A DNA stretch of 64,000 nucleotides from the NCBI GenBank assembly GCA_045110675.1, contig JBGCGJ010000044.1, positions 1-64,000 of the forward strand, given 5' to 3'. Below are positions 42,232 through 50,074 of this stretch, piece after piece. Origin of the DNA: JBALVT01 sp045110675. GTDB lineage: Bacteria; Pseudomonadota; Gammaproteobacteria; Pseudomonadales; Halieaceae. The notes beneath the pieces are model-generated. The model worked only from the letters and a program-made list of their open reading frames with translations. It did not search any database and was not told the origin of the DNA. The position numbers were made by a program, and so were the translations under genes. Position 1 is the first letter of the stretch. Each line of letters opens with the position of its first letter.

Positions 42232-43101
42232 ATGAGTAGTGAGCAAGAATCTTCTACATGTACCCTGGTCGTATCATGCCCCGATGCTGTGGGTATTGTT
42301 GCCGCTGTCGCCAATTTTGTCGCCGACCACACCGGTTCTCTGGTTGAGTCAAATCACCATACTGATGTCGATTGTGGTTGGTTTTACATGAGGAATGTTA
42401 TCGATAAGAGTTCGCTAGCTGTTGATCTTGAACAGTTTCGTAACGAGTTTGAAGCACTCGCGGAAAAATTTGAAATGCAATGGTATTTGAGAGACAACGC
42501 CAAGTTGCAAAAAGTGGTGTTGCTGGCGAGCCATGCATCCCACTGCCTGGCCGACCTCTTGTATCGTTGGAAGGCAAATGAGTTGGCGTGTGATATTCCC
42601 TGTGTTGTTTCCAATCATGAAAATTTACGGGGTATGGTCGAATGGCACGGCATTCCGTTTCACTACGTGCCGGTACCCAAAGAAGACAAGGCTGAAGCTT
42701 TCGCGAAGGTGAACGAAATCGTCGCTCGTCACGATGCCGACTGTGTGGTGCTCGCGCGCTATATGCAAATTATTCCCCCCGAGTTATGCGAAGCTTACGC
42801 GGGTCGGTTGATCAACATACACCACAGCTTTTTACCTTCTTTCATCGGCGCGAACCCGTATCAGAAAGCCTATGATCGCGGTGTTAAGCTCATCGGCGCT
42901 ACCAGTCACTATGTGACTCAGGATCTCGATGAGGGGCCGATTATTGAACAGGACGTGATCCGCGTAAATCATACCTGTAGCCGCGATGATATGGTCCGGC
43001 TCGGGCGCGATGTTGAAAAATCCGTACTGGCTCGGGCATTGCGATATCACCTGGAAGATCGTGTCATTGTTCGAGATAACAAGACGGTGGTTTTTCTCTA
43101 G
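42232..43101 (+). CDS. purU: Formyltetrahydrofolate deformylase
   Basis: The 289-residue enzyme has an N-terminal ACT domain (TLVVSCPDAVGIVAAVANFV) and a C-terminal formyltransferase-fold domain. The catalytic region is LINIHHSFLPSFIGANPYQKAYDRGVKLIGATSHYVTQDLDEGPII. It hydrolyses 10-formyl-THF to formate and THF. In catabolic loci PurU copies regenerate THF when one-carbon units are produced faster than biosynthesis uses them, as in betaine and DMSP demethylation. ATG 42232 is chosen over an upstream start by homology. Its stop overlaps the next gene's GTG by one base. Confidence 0.95.
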   Translation: MSSEQESSTCTLVVSCPDAVGIVAAVANFVADHTGSLVESNHHTDVDCGWFYMRNVIDKSSLAVDLEQFRNEFEALAEKFEMQWYLRDNAKLQKVVLLASHASHCLADLLYRWKANELACDIPCVVSNHENLRGMVEWHGIPFHYVPVPKEDKAEAFAKVNEIVARHDADCVVLARYMQIIPPELCEAYAGRLINIHHSFLPSFIGANPYQKAYDRGVKLIGATSHYVTQDLDEGPIIEQDVIRVNHTCSRDDMVRLGRDVEKSVLARALRYHLEDRVIVRDNKTVVFL

Positions 43102-44501
43102 TGTCCGATCCCGCTGGAGGTAGCGCTACTAAAGACCTGCTCATGCGCGGTTTGCCGCACCTGCGCGATGGTTTGCGCTACGAACGCCAGGCTCGCAAGA
43201 GTGCCGACAAAGGTTTCACTGCTCCAAGGCAGCTGATAGTTGATCGAGCTGAAGGGGATTTCGTCTGGGATCTCGAGGGAAAGCGGTATATCGATTTTCA
43301 AAATGGCTGGGCGACCAATCCACTGGGCAACTGCCATCCGGAAATCATAGAGGCTGTTCATCAGGCTCACAGCCGCTACGGCTATCATTGGGAACATCCA
43401 CTGCGTATTCCTCTCGCTGAAAAGTTGGCGGATATCATGCCCAATAATGCGCTGCCACGTTTCAGTTTTGAGGTGTCGGGCACAGAGGCTGCCGAATCGG
43501 CCATTCACCTCGCCCTTTGCCATAAACAGCGGCGTTATATTATTAGTTTCACCTCCTCTTTTCACGGCGAAGGTTTGGGCACCAAAATGGTCAGTGCCTA
43601 CGACAGTGGCAAAAACTTATACATGGAGGGTTGGGCAGGCGGTGTTATCAAGGCGCCGTATCCCTACTCAGAGAATATACCGGCCGGCATGACGCAGGAT
43701 CAGTATGTGGAATACTGTTTGTGGTATCTGGAGAAACATATTCCCGACTACCTCGTCCCTGCGGAAAACATTGCCGCCGTGCTCATTGAACCGGGTTTGG
43801 CCGAGGGTGGCAATTGGATTCCCAGCGTCGACTTTCTTCAGGGAATTCGCGCCCTGTGCGACCGCAATGATTGGTTAATGATCGCGGACGAGGTTTTAAC
43901 CGGTGTCGGTAGAACCGGCAAAATGTGGTCGGTAGAACACTATGATATCGTGCCCGATATCCTGGTGGCGGGTAAGAACCTTTCCGGTGGCATAGAACCC
44001 TGCGCGGGCGTTGCGACGACGGACGAAATCCTGGGCGACAACCCACGGGCATCCGGTGGCAGCACTTTTGCCGGTACACCCGCAGGTTGTGCTGCTGCGC
44101 TTAAAACACTGGAGATATTTGCAAGAGACAATATCGTCGAGAGTGCGAAGCACCTTGGAGAACAGGCTTTGTCGGCCATGAGTGGCTGGCAGGAGAAATA
44201 TGAGTTAGTCGGCGAGGTGCGAACTCTGGGTCTGCTCATGGGCGTCTCTTTCAAACACCCCCAGGCCGAGGGAGAAGATTTTCACGTTGCACGTTCAGTG
44301 CGAGATGAGATGCTCAAGCGGGGTGTGTGGGCCATCTGTGATCACGAGGCCCAGGTGAGAATGTATCCGGCGCTCAATATGGATCAAGCAACGTTGCTTG
44401 AAGGCTTGTCTATGCTGGAAGAATCCATAGCGCAGGTTGAAAAGAATGGCGTTACAGTGGGAGACTATCCAGCCATGCCCACAGGTAACGTTGGTTTCTG
44501 A
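43101..44501 (+). CDS. Class III aminotransferase
   Basis: The 466-residue PLP enzyme has FSFEVSGTEAAESAIHLAL (substrate-binding GT-E-A), the cofactor contact IADEVLTGVGRTGKMW, and the PLP lysine in LVAGKNLSGGIEPCAGV. This is the fold of 4-aminobutyrate, ornithine or dialkylglycine aminotransferases. It starts with GTG, one base overlapping the purU stop. With the SpuC-like enzyme it gives the locus two transaminases, possibly one for the diamine and one for the omega-amino acid product. It ends 32 bases from the convergent DUF1214 gene. Confidence 0.9.
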   Translation: MSDPAGGSATKDLLMRGLPHLRDGLRYERQARKSADKGFTAPRQLIVDRAEGDFVWDLEGKRYIDFQNGWATNPLGNCHPEIIEAVHQAHSRYGYHWEHPLRIPLAEKLADIMPNNALPRFSFEVSGTEAAESAIHLALCHKQRRYIISFTSSFHGEGLGTKMVSAYDSGKNLYMEGWAGGVIKAPYPYSENIPAGMTQDQYVEYCLWYLEKHIPDYLVPAENIAAVLIEPGLAEGGNWIPSVDFLQGIRALCDRNDWLMIADEVLTGVGRTGKMWSVEHYDIVPDILVAGKNLSGGIEPCAGVATTDEILGDNPRASGGSTFAGTPAGCAAALKTLEIFARDNIVESAKHLGEQALSAMSGWQEKYELVGEVRTLGLLMGVSFKHPQAEGEDFHVARSVRDEMLKRGVWAICDHEAQVRMYPALNMDQATLLEGLSMLEESIAQVEKNGVTVGDYPAMPTGNVGF

Positions 44502-44533
44502 TCGATAATGACCGGCGCGACTGCCGTCTCTGA

Positions 44534-45643
44534 CTATAGGTCGACGAGTTTTACTACTTCGGTTTGCGGCGTAACCACTTCGCCTTCCACTAAAAAGAAT
44601 CGCCAGAACACCATTCCAAACAAATTATTTTCCGTATCAATCCAGTTGGGACGACGGGGGTCTTCGTTCGCCAGAATGATTTTGAAACTGCCATCATCTT
44701 CCAGGTAGGTCTGTTTCCTGTTCAGCGAAGCGATCCTATTCGAATAGTCATAGGTCTGTTGGAATCGATTCCATAGGCAGACATTGGCAAACCGGCATTC
44801 GGGCCATCGTCCAGTGATCACCAGGGCCTCGTCGCTATTAATAAAAAAAGGTGCCATGGAGTAGTGGGCATCTGCGGCTGAAAGTCCAAAGTCACCGGGT
44901 GGCTGGGGTGGTGGAAACTGATTGGGAGTCAAGGCCACAAACGGCGGCGGCTCGGTATTCGCCATGGGGGGCATTTCCAGCGTGCGGCTGCGCACAAAGT
45001 TGCATACCCTGTGTATTCCGGCCGCGACGCTATTGTCATCGGGTGGCATGGGTGTCTCGGTCTCGTCGAGACATTCAATGGTCATTCGAGGCTCCAGTAG
45101 CGGATCTTTTGCAGCGCTGTACTCTAACTCCCAGTAGTGCCGAGTAGTGACCCTCGAAGCGCCCTCGCTCATGGCCAGCCAATTGTTTTTGCGAGGTTCG
45201 CCTCCAAGATAAATGGTAAATCCGCCATCGGCGTCGGTCTCAATTTGAGTGTCGTTCAATACTCCCGCCGTCTTGTTCGCCATGCCGCCATTTTCAGCAC
45301 CTTCTTCAATGGTCATTGAAAAGTACGCTGCGCCGTTGTAATTGCCGCGAATAACATAGGAATACTTTGGGGACACAGGTGCATCAAAGTAGATTGCATC
45401 GCTGTTGTCACCCGTAAGTTTGCGGCTAGGTGTTACGATTCTTCGAAAATTGGGCGTGCGCGAATCCTGTTCGAAATTGCCAACCAGTCCGGCTTCCAGA
45501 ATGTGCATTAGCGCCCGATGTGAACCGGCGATATCCTCGGCGGAGCCCAGGTTCCATTCTTCGCTGGACCAACGCTCATCGACTTCTGTGAGAAGAGTAA
45601 TCAGCTCTTTTAGTGCGCTGCGGCTTTCAGATTGTATAGTCAT
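44534..45643 (-). CDS. DUF1214-domain protein
   Basis: The 369-residue soluble protein ends in a DUF1214-like region (AHYSMAPFFINSDEALVITGRWPECRFANVCLWN, later FKIILANEDPRRPNWIDTENN and MVFWRFFLVEG). The N-terminal part has beta-rich repeats including YSYVIRGNYNGAAYFSMTI and GFTIYLGGEPRKNNWL. No catalytic residues can be assigned. It sits 21 bases downstream of the sulfotransferase gene at 45665 and is probably co-transcribed. Function is unknown; a lipid or steroid-related role is suggested only by neighbours. Confidence 0.75.
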   Translation of the reverse strand: MTIQSESRSALKELITLLTEVDERWSSEEWNLGSAEDIAGSHRALMHILEAGLVGNFEQDSRTPNFRRIVTPSRKLTGDNSDAIYFDAPVSPKYSYVIRGNYNGAAYFSMTIEEGAENGGMANKTAGVLNDTQIETDADGGFTIYLGGEPRKNNWLAMSEGASRVTTRHYWELEYSAAKDPLLEPRMTIECLDETETPMPPDDNSVAAGIHRVCNFVRSRTLEMPPMANTEPPPFVALTPNQFPPPQPPGDFGLSAADAHYSMAPFFINSDEALVITGRWPECRFANVCLWNRFQQTYDYSNRIASLNRKQTYLEDDGSFKIILANEDPRRPNWIDTENNLFGMVFWRFFLVEGEVVTPQTEVVKLVDL

Positions 45644-45664
45644 TTTCGATCTCTCTTGCGACCA

Positions 45665-46954
45665 TCATTTAGCGGTCAAATGTGGGTTTTTGGATTCGTA
45701 GGGAATGTTGTAGTGTCGCCGATAAAACGATAAGCGATCATCAACTTGTGAACTGCTCAGGCCAAAATCCTCTAGTCGGTATTTATGCTGGCCGTGTTTA
45801 TGTTGCTTGTTGCCGTCTACCCATTGTTGCATATCAGCTTTCGCTTGATCGCAAAAGTCGCGCTGGAGAAAATCGTAAATACCCGCCACCGCTTTCTGCC
45901 AGTCTTCCCCAATGTCGGCATATAGCACATCATACTGATTTTCTTGGGGAATCATTTCCTGACGTACTTGTTGGGTTTTTTTCAACATGCGTTCTGTTTT
46001 TTCCAGCCAATCCCGGCCGACTGCCTGAGGCGAAACCCTGTCGGTGTCACGTACGATGGAATTCCAGGTCATAGAGCAGGCGGAGCCGACTGCTTTCACC
46101 GGGTCCCTGTGGGAACACACTAGCTTGGCGTCCGGGAAAACGTGTATTAGAGAATCCAGATCCTGCATATGCTGAGGTGTTTTTAGCACCCAGGTTTTGT
46201 CCGGCGGATCTTTGCGAAACCAGGAGACCACTTTCAGCAGCGTGACCATATACTCGTAGGCATCGAGCTGACTGTGTATCATCAACCACTCCGCAAAGCT
46301 GGGTATTTTGGCCTGGATCTCGAACAACTGGCTGGAGAACCCATGCTGTATTAAGCCGACTTCTTCTTCGACTTCGTGAGCGCCCAATGGATGTACCGAG
46401 GCGATTTGCGGGCTCATGTACAGCACGGCCTTAAGACCTTCCTCTATGCTGGTGATCCTCGGGTCTGGCGTAGTCGTGAAACTGGCGGGCAGGGGAACCG
46501 GATTGACGCTTTCCCAGGCTTTGAGATGTAGAAATCTCTCGTCGGTCGCAAGAAGTCGGTGAAGTCGCGTTGTGCCTGAACGCGCGAGGCCTACGACCAC
46601 CACGGGCGCTTTAATTTCGCGTTGCAAAATTTCTGGATGACGGGTGATTAAATCGTGAACATACAGGCGATTTTTCAGTAATCGAACGATGGACATGCGA
46701 TTCATAAAACGGCCCAGAGGATTGAGTTCCGCCTCGTTTTCGAGTGAGTCCAATAGTAATCTCATCGGCTCCAAAAACCGCTCATCGCCAAACTCATTTA
46801 GGCCTGTTTGTTTGCGAGCCGCCGCCAACAGGCTGTCTTCATCCAGGCGAGTTTTTGCGAGATTCATGCTGTTCAGTGCTCTGACGGCGCCGTTAATCAC
46901 GCGGATGGGCAGGCGATGATACGATGTCGCTGGTGGCAGTGTGCTGGCGTCCAT
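45665..46954 (-). CDS. Sulfotransferase family protein (no TPR)
   Basis: The 429-residue protein has the PAPS-binding loop VVVVGLARSGTTRLHRLL (about residues 118-135) and a downstream AKLVCSHRDPVKAVGSACSM segment typical of sulfotransferases that act on small molecules or glycans. The N-terminal 110 residues are helical. It is unlike the two TPR-sulfotransferases elsewhere in the window. AGGA precedes the ATG. The gene is divergent from an SDR gene across a 201-base region with several repeats, and upstream of the DUF1214 gene. The acceptor is unknown. Confidence 0.88.
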   Translation of the reverse strand: MDASTLPPATSYHRLPIRVINGAVRALNSMNLAKTRLDEDSLLAAARKQTGLNEFGDERFLEPMRLLLDSLENEAELNPLGRFMNRMSIVRLLKNRLYVHDLITRHPEILQREIKAPVVVVGLARSGTTRLHRLLATDERFLHLKAWESVNPVPLPASFTTTPDPRITSIEEGLKAVLYMSPQIASVHPLGAHEVEEEVGLIQHGFSSQLFEIQAKIPSFAEWLMIHSQLDAYEYMVTLLKVVSWFRKDPPDKTWVLKTPQHMQDLDSLIHVFPDAKLVCSHRDPVKAVGSACSMTWNSIVRDTDRVSPQAVGRDWLEKTERMLKKTQQVRQEMIPQENQYDVLYADIGEDWQKAVAGIYDFLQRDFCDQAKADMQQWVDGNKQHKHGQHKYRLEDFGLSSSQVDDRLSFYRRHYNIPYESKNPHLTAK

Positions 46955-46997
46955 GAAAGTCCTGAGAGGGCCGCTTGAGTTTTAGTTATACTGCCAT

Positions 46998-47010
46998 CGG
47001 AATATTTCCG
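46998..47010. promoter_or_regulatory. Inverted repeat in the sulfotransferase / SDR divergent region
   Basis: CGGAA-TAT-TTCCG is a perfect 5-bp inverted repeat with a 3-base spacer, itself bracketed by TATAC and GTATA. It is a candidate operator. Confidence 0.3.
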
Positions 47011-47074
47011 GGTATACAGATGAGATTGATAACAAGCCCTATTCGGTTCATTTATCTGGCATGGTCGGTACTTT

Positions 47075-47096
47075 GTATAGTTGGCGTATAGTTGGC
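47075..47096. repeat. Tandem 11-bp direct repeat
   Basis: GTATAGTTGGC occurs twice in exact tandem (47075-47085, 47086-47096), 60 bases before the SDR start. The helical-turn spacing suits two copies of an activator site on one DNA face, or a promoter-region duplication. Confidence 0.5.
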
Positions 47097-47155
47097 TGCC
47101 AAGTAGTATCGTTTAAATCATCATGCCAACGTGAATCAAAAAGGAATCAATAGAC

Positions 47156-48031
47156 ATGCAAGATTACAAAGATAAGGTTGCAGCCGTTACTGGCGGAGCC
47201 AGCGGCATCGGCCGATCCCTGGTTAAGGAGTTGTTAGCCGCAGGTGCCAAGGTGGTGATTGGAGACGTCGAGCAGTCTGCGCTCGACCGAGTGATAGCCG
47301 AGTTTTCCTCAACAGGTGATATATCGGGCGTGGTCACAGATGTGTCCAGCGCTGAATCAGTCAATGCTTTTGCGGATGCGGTCTATGAAAAACATGGTAC
47401 CTGCCATTTGTTGTTTAACAATGCCGGTGTAGCCGCGCCTTCAGCAAACGTGTGGGAGACCACCGAAAACGATTGGAAATGGGTTCACGGGGTTAACGTG
47501 CTGGGGGTTGTACACGGCATACAGGCATTTGTTCCGCGCATGATTGAATCGGGCGTCGAGGGGCATGTAATCAATACATCCTCTGGTGATGGCGGTGTAT
47601 CGCCATTGCCGTATCAGTCGGTATATGCATCGAGTAAGGCGGCAGTTTCCTGCCTGACCGAATGTCTCTCGGCGCAGTTGCTCACAGAGGGGACCAATCT
47701 CGGGGCTTCTATCTTCTACCCCTCTGGCGGATTATTAGATACCGGTATCTGGACTACAGATCGAAATCGGCCAAAAGATCTGGCTCGTGAAAAACCCTAC
47801 GATCCGGTACCTACGGTGCAGGACTTTCAAAAAGCCGCGGCCGATGCGGGGATGGAATTACCCGTCCAGGATCTGGACGAGCTCGGACGTTATTGCTTGC
47901 AGGGGATCTTGGAAAAACGTTTCGTCATCATGATTGGTTTGGAAGATGCCGAAGCGACTCTGCAGGACAGAGCCTCTCGTATTGGCCGCAGTGAATTGCC
48001 GATTGATTTGGCGAGTGTTCCACAACTGTAG
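47156..48031 (+). CDS. Short-chain dehydrogenase/reductase
   Basis: The 291-residue enzyme is a classical SDR: TGGASGIG cofactor loop (residues 12-19), D37 after the second strand (GDVE, favouring NAD), NNAG (88-91), catalytic Ser near 142, and Y157-x3-K161 (YASSK). It oxidises or reduces an alcohol/ketone, perhaps a steroid or lipid given the P450 and sulfotransferase neighbours. AGGA precedes the ATG by about ten bases. A strong bidirectional terminator separates it from the convergent P450 gene. Confidence 0.93.
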   Translation: MQDYKDKVAAVTGGASGIGRSLVKELLAAGAKVVIGDVEQSALDRVIAEFSSTGDISGVVTDVSSAESVNAFADAVYEKHGTCHLLFNNAGVAAPSANVWETTENDWKWVHGVNVLGVVHGIQAFVPRMIESGVEGHVINTSSGDGGVSPLPYQSVYASSKAAVSCLTECLSAQLLTEGTNLGASIFYPSGGLLDTGIWTTDRNRPKDLAREKPYDPVPTVQDFQKAAADAGMELPVQDLDELGRYCLQGILEKRFVIMIGLEDAEATLQDRASRIGRSELPIDLASVPQL

Positions 48032-48087
48032 CGATAAAATCTTAGCTGGGAAAATCCAGATGAATAGTGGCTAAAGCGCCAACGACT

Positions 48088-48123
48088 AAAAGCCCGAGAT
48101 CGAAAAATTTCGGGCTTTTTTTT
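48088..48123. terminator. Bidirectional intrinsic terminator
   Basis: AAAAGCCCGA (48088-48097) pairs with TCGGGCTTTT (48110-48119) around a 12-base loop, followed by T to 48123. The A-run on the left arm also works on the minus strand, so it can serve both the SDR gene and the P450 gene. Confidence 0.88.
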
Positions 48124-48128
48124 GCGTT

Positions 48129-49433
48129 TTAGATCGACTTAGGGTGAAGTTTTACCGGTAGAGAAGTGTAGCCGCGCACAAAAACCGATTCATTACGTGT
48201 TTCTTTGCCGACCACTTCCACGCGATCAAAGCGCTTTAGCAATTCTTCCCACAGTATCTGCACTTGTAGCTCCGCCAGCCTATTGCCCATGCAGCGGTGA
48301 ATACCAAAGCCGAAGGAAAGGTGTTTACGCACATTCTCACGTTCGATGTCGAACTCGTCAGGCCGTTCAAAAAAGCTCTCGTCGCGATTTCCGGACACGT
48401 ACCACATAATCACCTTGTCGCCCGCTTTGATGGTCTGACCGCCAAGTTCGGTGTCGACTGTCGCCCGCCTTTTCATATGCGCCAAGGGTGTTTGCCAGCG
48501 AATGGTTTCCGAAATCATACTGGGAAGCAGATCCGGGTTGGCTTTCAATTTGGCGAATTGCTGCGGAAATTTATGCAGAGCCAGCACACTGCCACTCATT
48601 GTATTGCGTGTGGTGTCATTGCCGCCAACGATAAGCAATAGCAAGTTACCCAGGTATTCAGGTGGCGACATATCTTTGGTCGCTTCGCCGTGAATCATCA
48701 TGGAGATAAAATCAAACTTGGGGGGGGCGTTGACGCGCTCATTCCACAGCCGAGTAAAATAGGTGAGACACTCGCCCATAACATCTCTGCGTACTTCCTG
48801 GGTGTTGCCGTTTTCAGGGTCGGGCATTGATGTGGCAAAGTCAGACCACTTGGTGAGTAGGCTTCGATCTTCAAATGGGAAGTCAAACAAGGTGGCCAGC
48901 ATACGAGTGGTCAATTCAATGGAGACTTTCTCGACCCAATCGAATTCCTCTCCCACCGGTAAACTCTCGAGCACCTCGATGGTACGCTCGCGAATCATCG
49001 ATTCAAAGTTTCTAAGGTTCTCGGCACCGACTACTGGATTGACCACTTTGCGTTGTAGATCGTGTTTGGGTCTGTCCATGGCGATAAACATGGGCAGCCG
49101 AAAATCATCTGGCTGGTCGCGAATGTTGATGCTGGGCTCAGAAGAGAATATTTCGTGGGAAGTATCCACCTTCATAATGTCTTCGTAGCGGGTGACGGAC
49201 CAATAGGGTCCAAAGTCACTTTCGGCACAGTAGTGCACCGGTGACTCCTCTCTCAGACGTTTAAACCAAGGCCCGTGTTTGTTGTTAGAAAATAGGTAAG
49301 GGTTGGCGGGGCTGAATTCATCGAGTGGAACAGCATAGGGATCCTGGTCTACCTGTTCTCTGGAAAATATGAAGGTGTTGGGTGCTTCGGCGGTAGTGCC
49401 GCAGCAGGTGTTTGAAGTTAGGGGCTTATTCAT
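48129..49433 (-). CDS. Cytochrome P450
   Basis: The 434-residue soluble bacterial P450 has the I-helix oxygen-binding motif GGNDTTRN, the K-helix ETIRW (ExxR), and the haem loop FGFGIHRCMG with Cys 381 as thiolate ligand. This type hydroxylates steroid side chains, terpenes or fatty acids with ferredoxin electrons; no ferredoxin gene is adjacent. The ATG at 49433 overlaps the acyltransferase stop by eight bases. A longer in-frame reading through the upstream gene is rejected as an artefact. It is probably co-transcribed with the PlsC-like gene. Confidence 0.94.
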   Translation of the reverse strand: MNKPLTSNTCCGTTAEAPNTFIFSREQVDQDPYAVPLDEFSPANPYLFSNNKHGPWFKRLREESPVHYCAESDFGPYWSVTRYEDIMKVDTSHEIFSSEPSINIRDQPDDFRLPMFIAMDRPKHDLQRKVVNPVVGAENLRNFESMIRERTIEVLESLPVGEEFDWVEKVSIELTTRMLATLFDFPFEDRSLLTKWSDFATSMPDPENGNTQEVRRDVMGECLTYFTRLWNERVNAPPKFDFISMMIHGEATKDMSPPEYLGNLLLLIVGGNDTTRNTMSGSVLALHKFPQQFAKLKANPDLLPSMISETIRWQTPLAHMKRRATVDTELGGQTIKAGDKVIMWYVSGNRDESFFERPDEFDIERENVRKHLSFGFGIHRCMGNRLAELQVQILWEELLKRFDRVEVVGKETRNESVFVRGYTSLPVKLHPKSI

Positions 49434-49992
49434 CTTCTTCTCGCAATCGAATGGGGCCAAATTTTTCCGGGAACTTGCCGATTGATTTGGCGTAGAACCC
49501 GCGAAAGTATTCCATGTCGGCGCGTAAATCGCCAGAGGGTACCAGGGGTGGACCAAAACCCGCCCGTTTCTTACCGTAGTCAAGGTAAGAGGGAACAATC
49601 GGCACATCCGCTCCCATGGCAATATGGTAAAACCCCGACTTCCAATATTCCGCGCGAGCTCTGGTACCCTCGGTGGGCACCGCCAAAGCCAGTTCATCAT
49701 GGTCGTCAAATGCGGCTGCCATGTCCTGAACGACATTGCGGTTGCTGTGTCGCACGATGGGAATGCCACCTAAGTTACGCATAACCCAACCAAAAGGTGG
49801 TTTGAACAGGCTGTGCTTTCCGAGCCATCTGATGTTTAGGTCAAATACTGCCCCAAATGCGATCAGATAGAGGAAGTCCCAGTTTGAGGTGTGCGGTACA
49901 GCGATCAAGACGAAGCGGGCGGCTTCGGGTTTCTCTCCCTCGGTCTCCCAACCATTGATTCGCAAAAAGCAGCGCGCAATCCATTTTTTCAT
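49426..49992 (-). CDS. PlsC-type acyltransferase
   Basis: The 188-residue protein carries the glycerolipid acyltransferase motifs: HTSNWD (H34-x4-D39, motif I) and VPTEGTR (106-111, a variant of FPEGTR, motif III). It is shorter than lysophosphatidate acyltransferases and lacks a clear N-terminal membrane helix, resembling small 1-acylglycerol-3-phosphate acyltransferase homologues of unknown acceptor. It overlaps the P450 gene by eight bases. A lipid-modifying role alongside the P450 is inferred. Confidence 0.88.
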   Translation of the reverse strand: MKKWIARCFLRINGWETEGEKPEAARFVLIAVPHTSNWDFLYLIAFGAVFDLNIRWLGKHSLFKPPFGWVMRNLGGIPIVRHSNRNVVQDMAAAFDDHDELALAVPTEGTRARAEYWKSGFYHIAMGADVPIVPSYLDYGKKRAGFGPPLVPSGDLRADMEYFRGFYAKSIGKFPEKFGPIRLREEDE

Positions 49993-50074
49993 AATTTAAG
50001 TGGTGGGGTCGGCCGGGGATTATGGGGATTTGAGTAGACTATCACGAGCTACACATGGAAAGGCAACGGCATTG

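Noticed and set aside
49434..49769. In-frame upstream extension of the P450 gene
   Set aside because: It lies inside the PlsC-like gene in another frame; the product from 49433 already has normal P450 length and all motifs.
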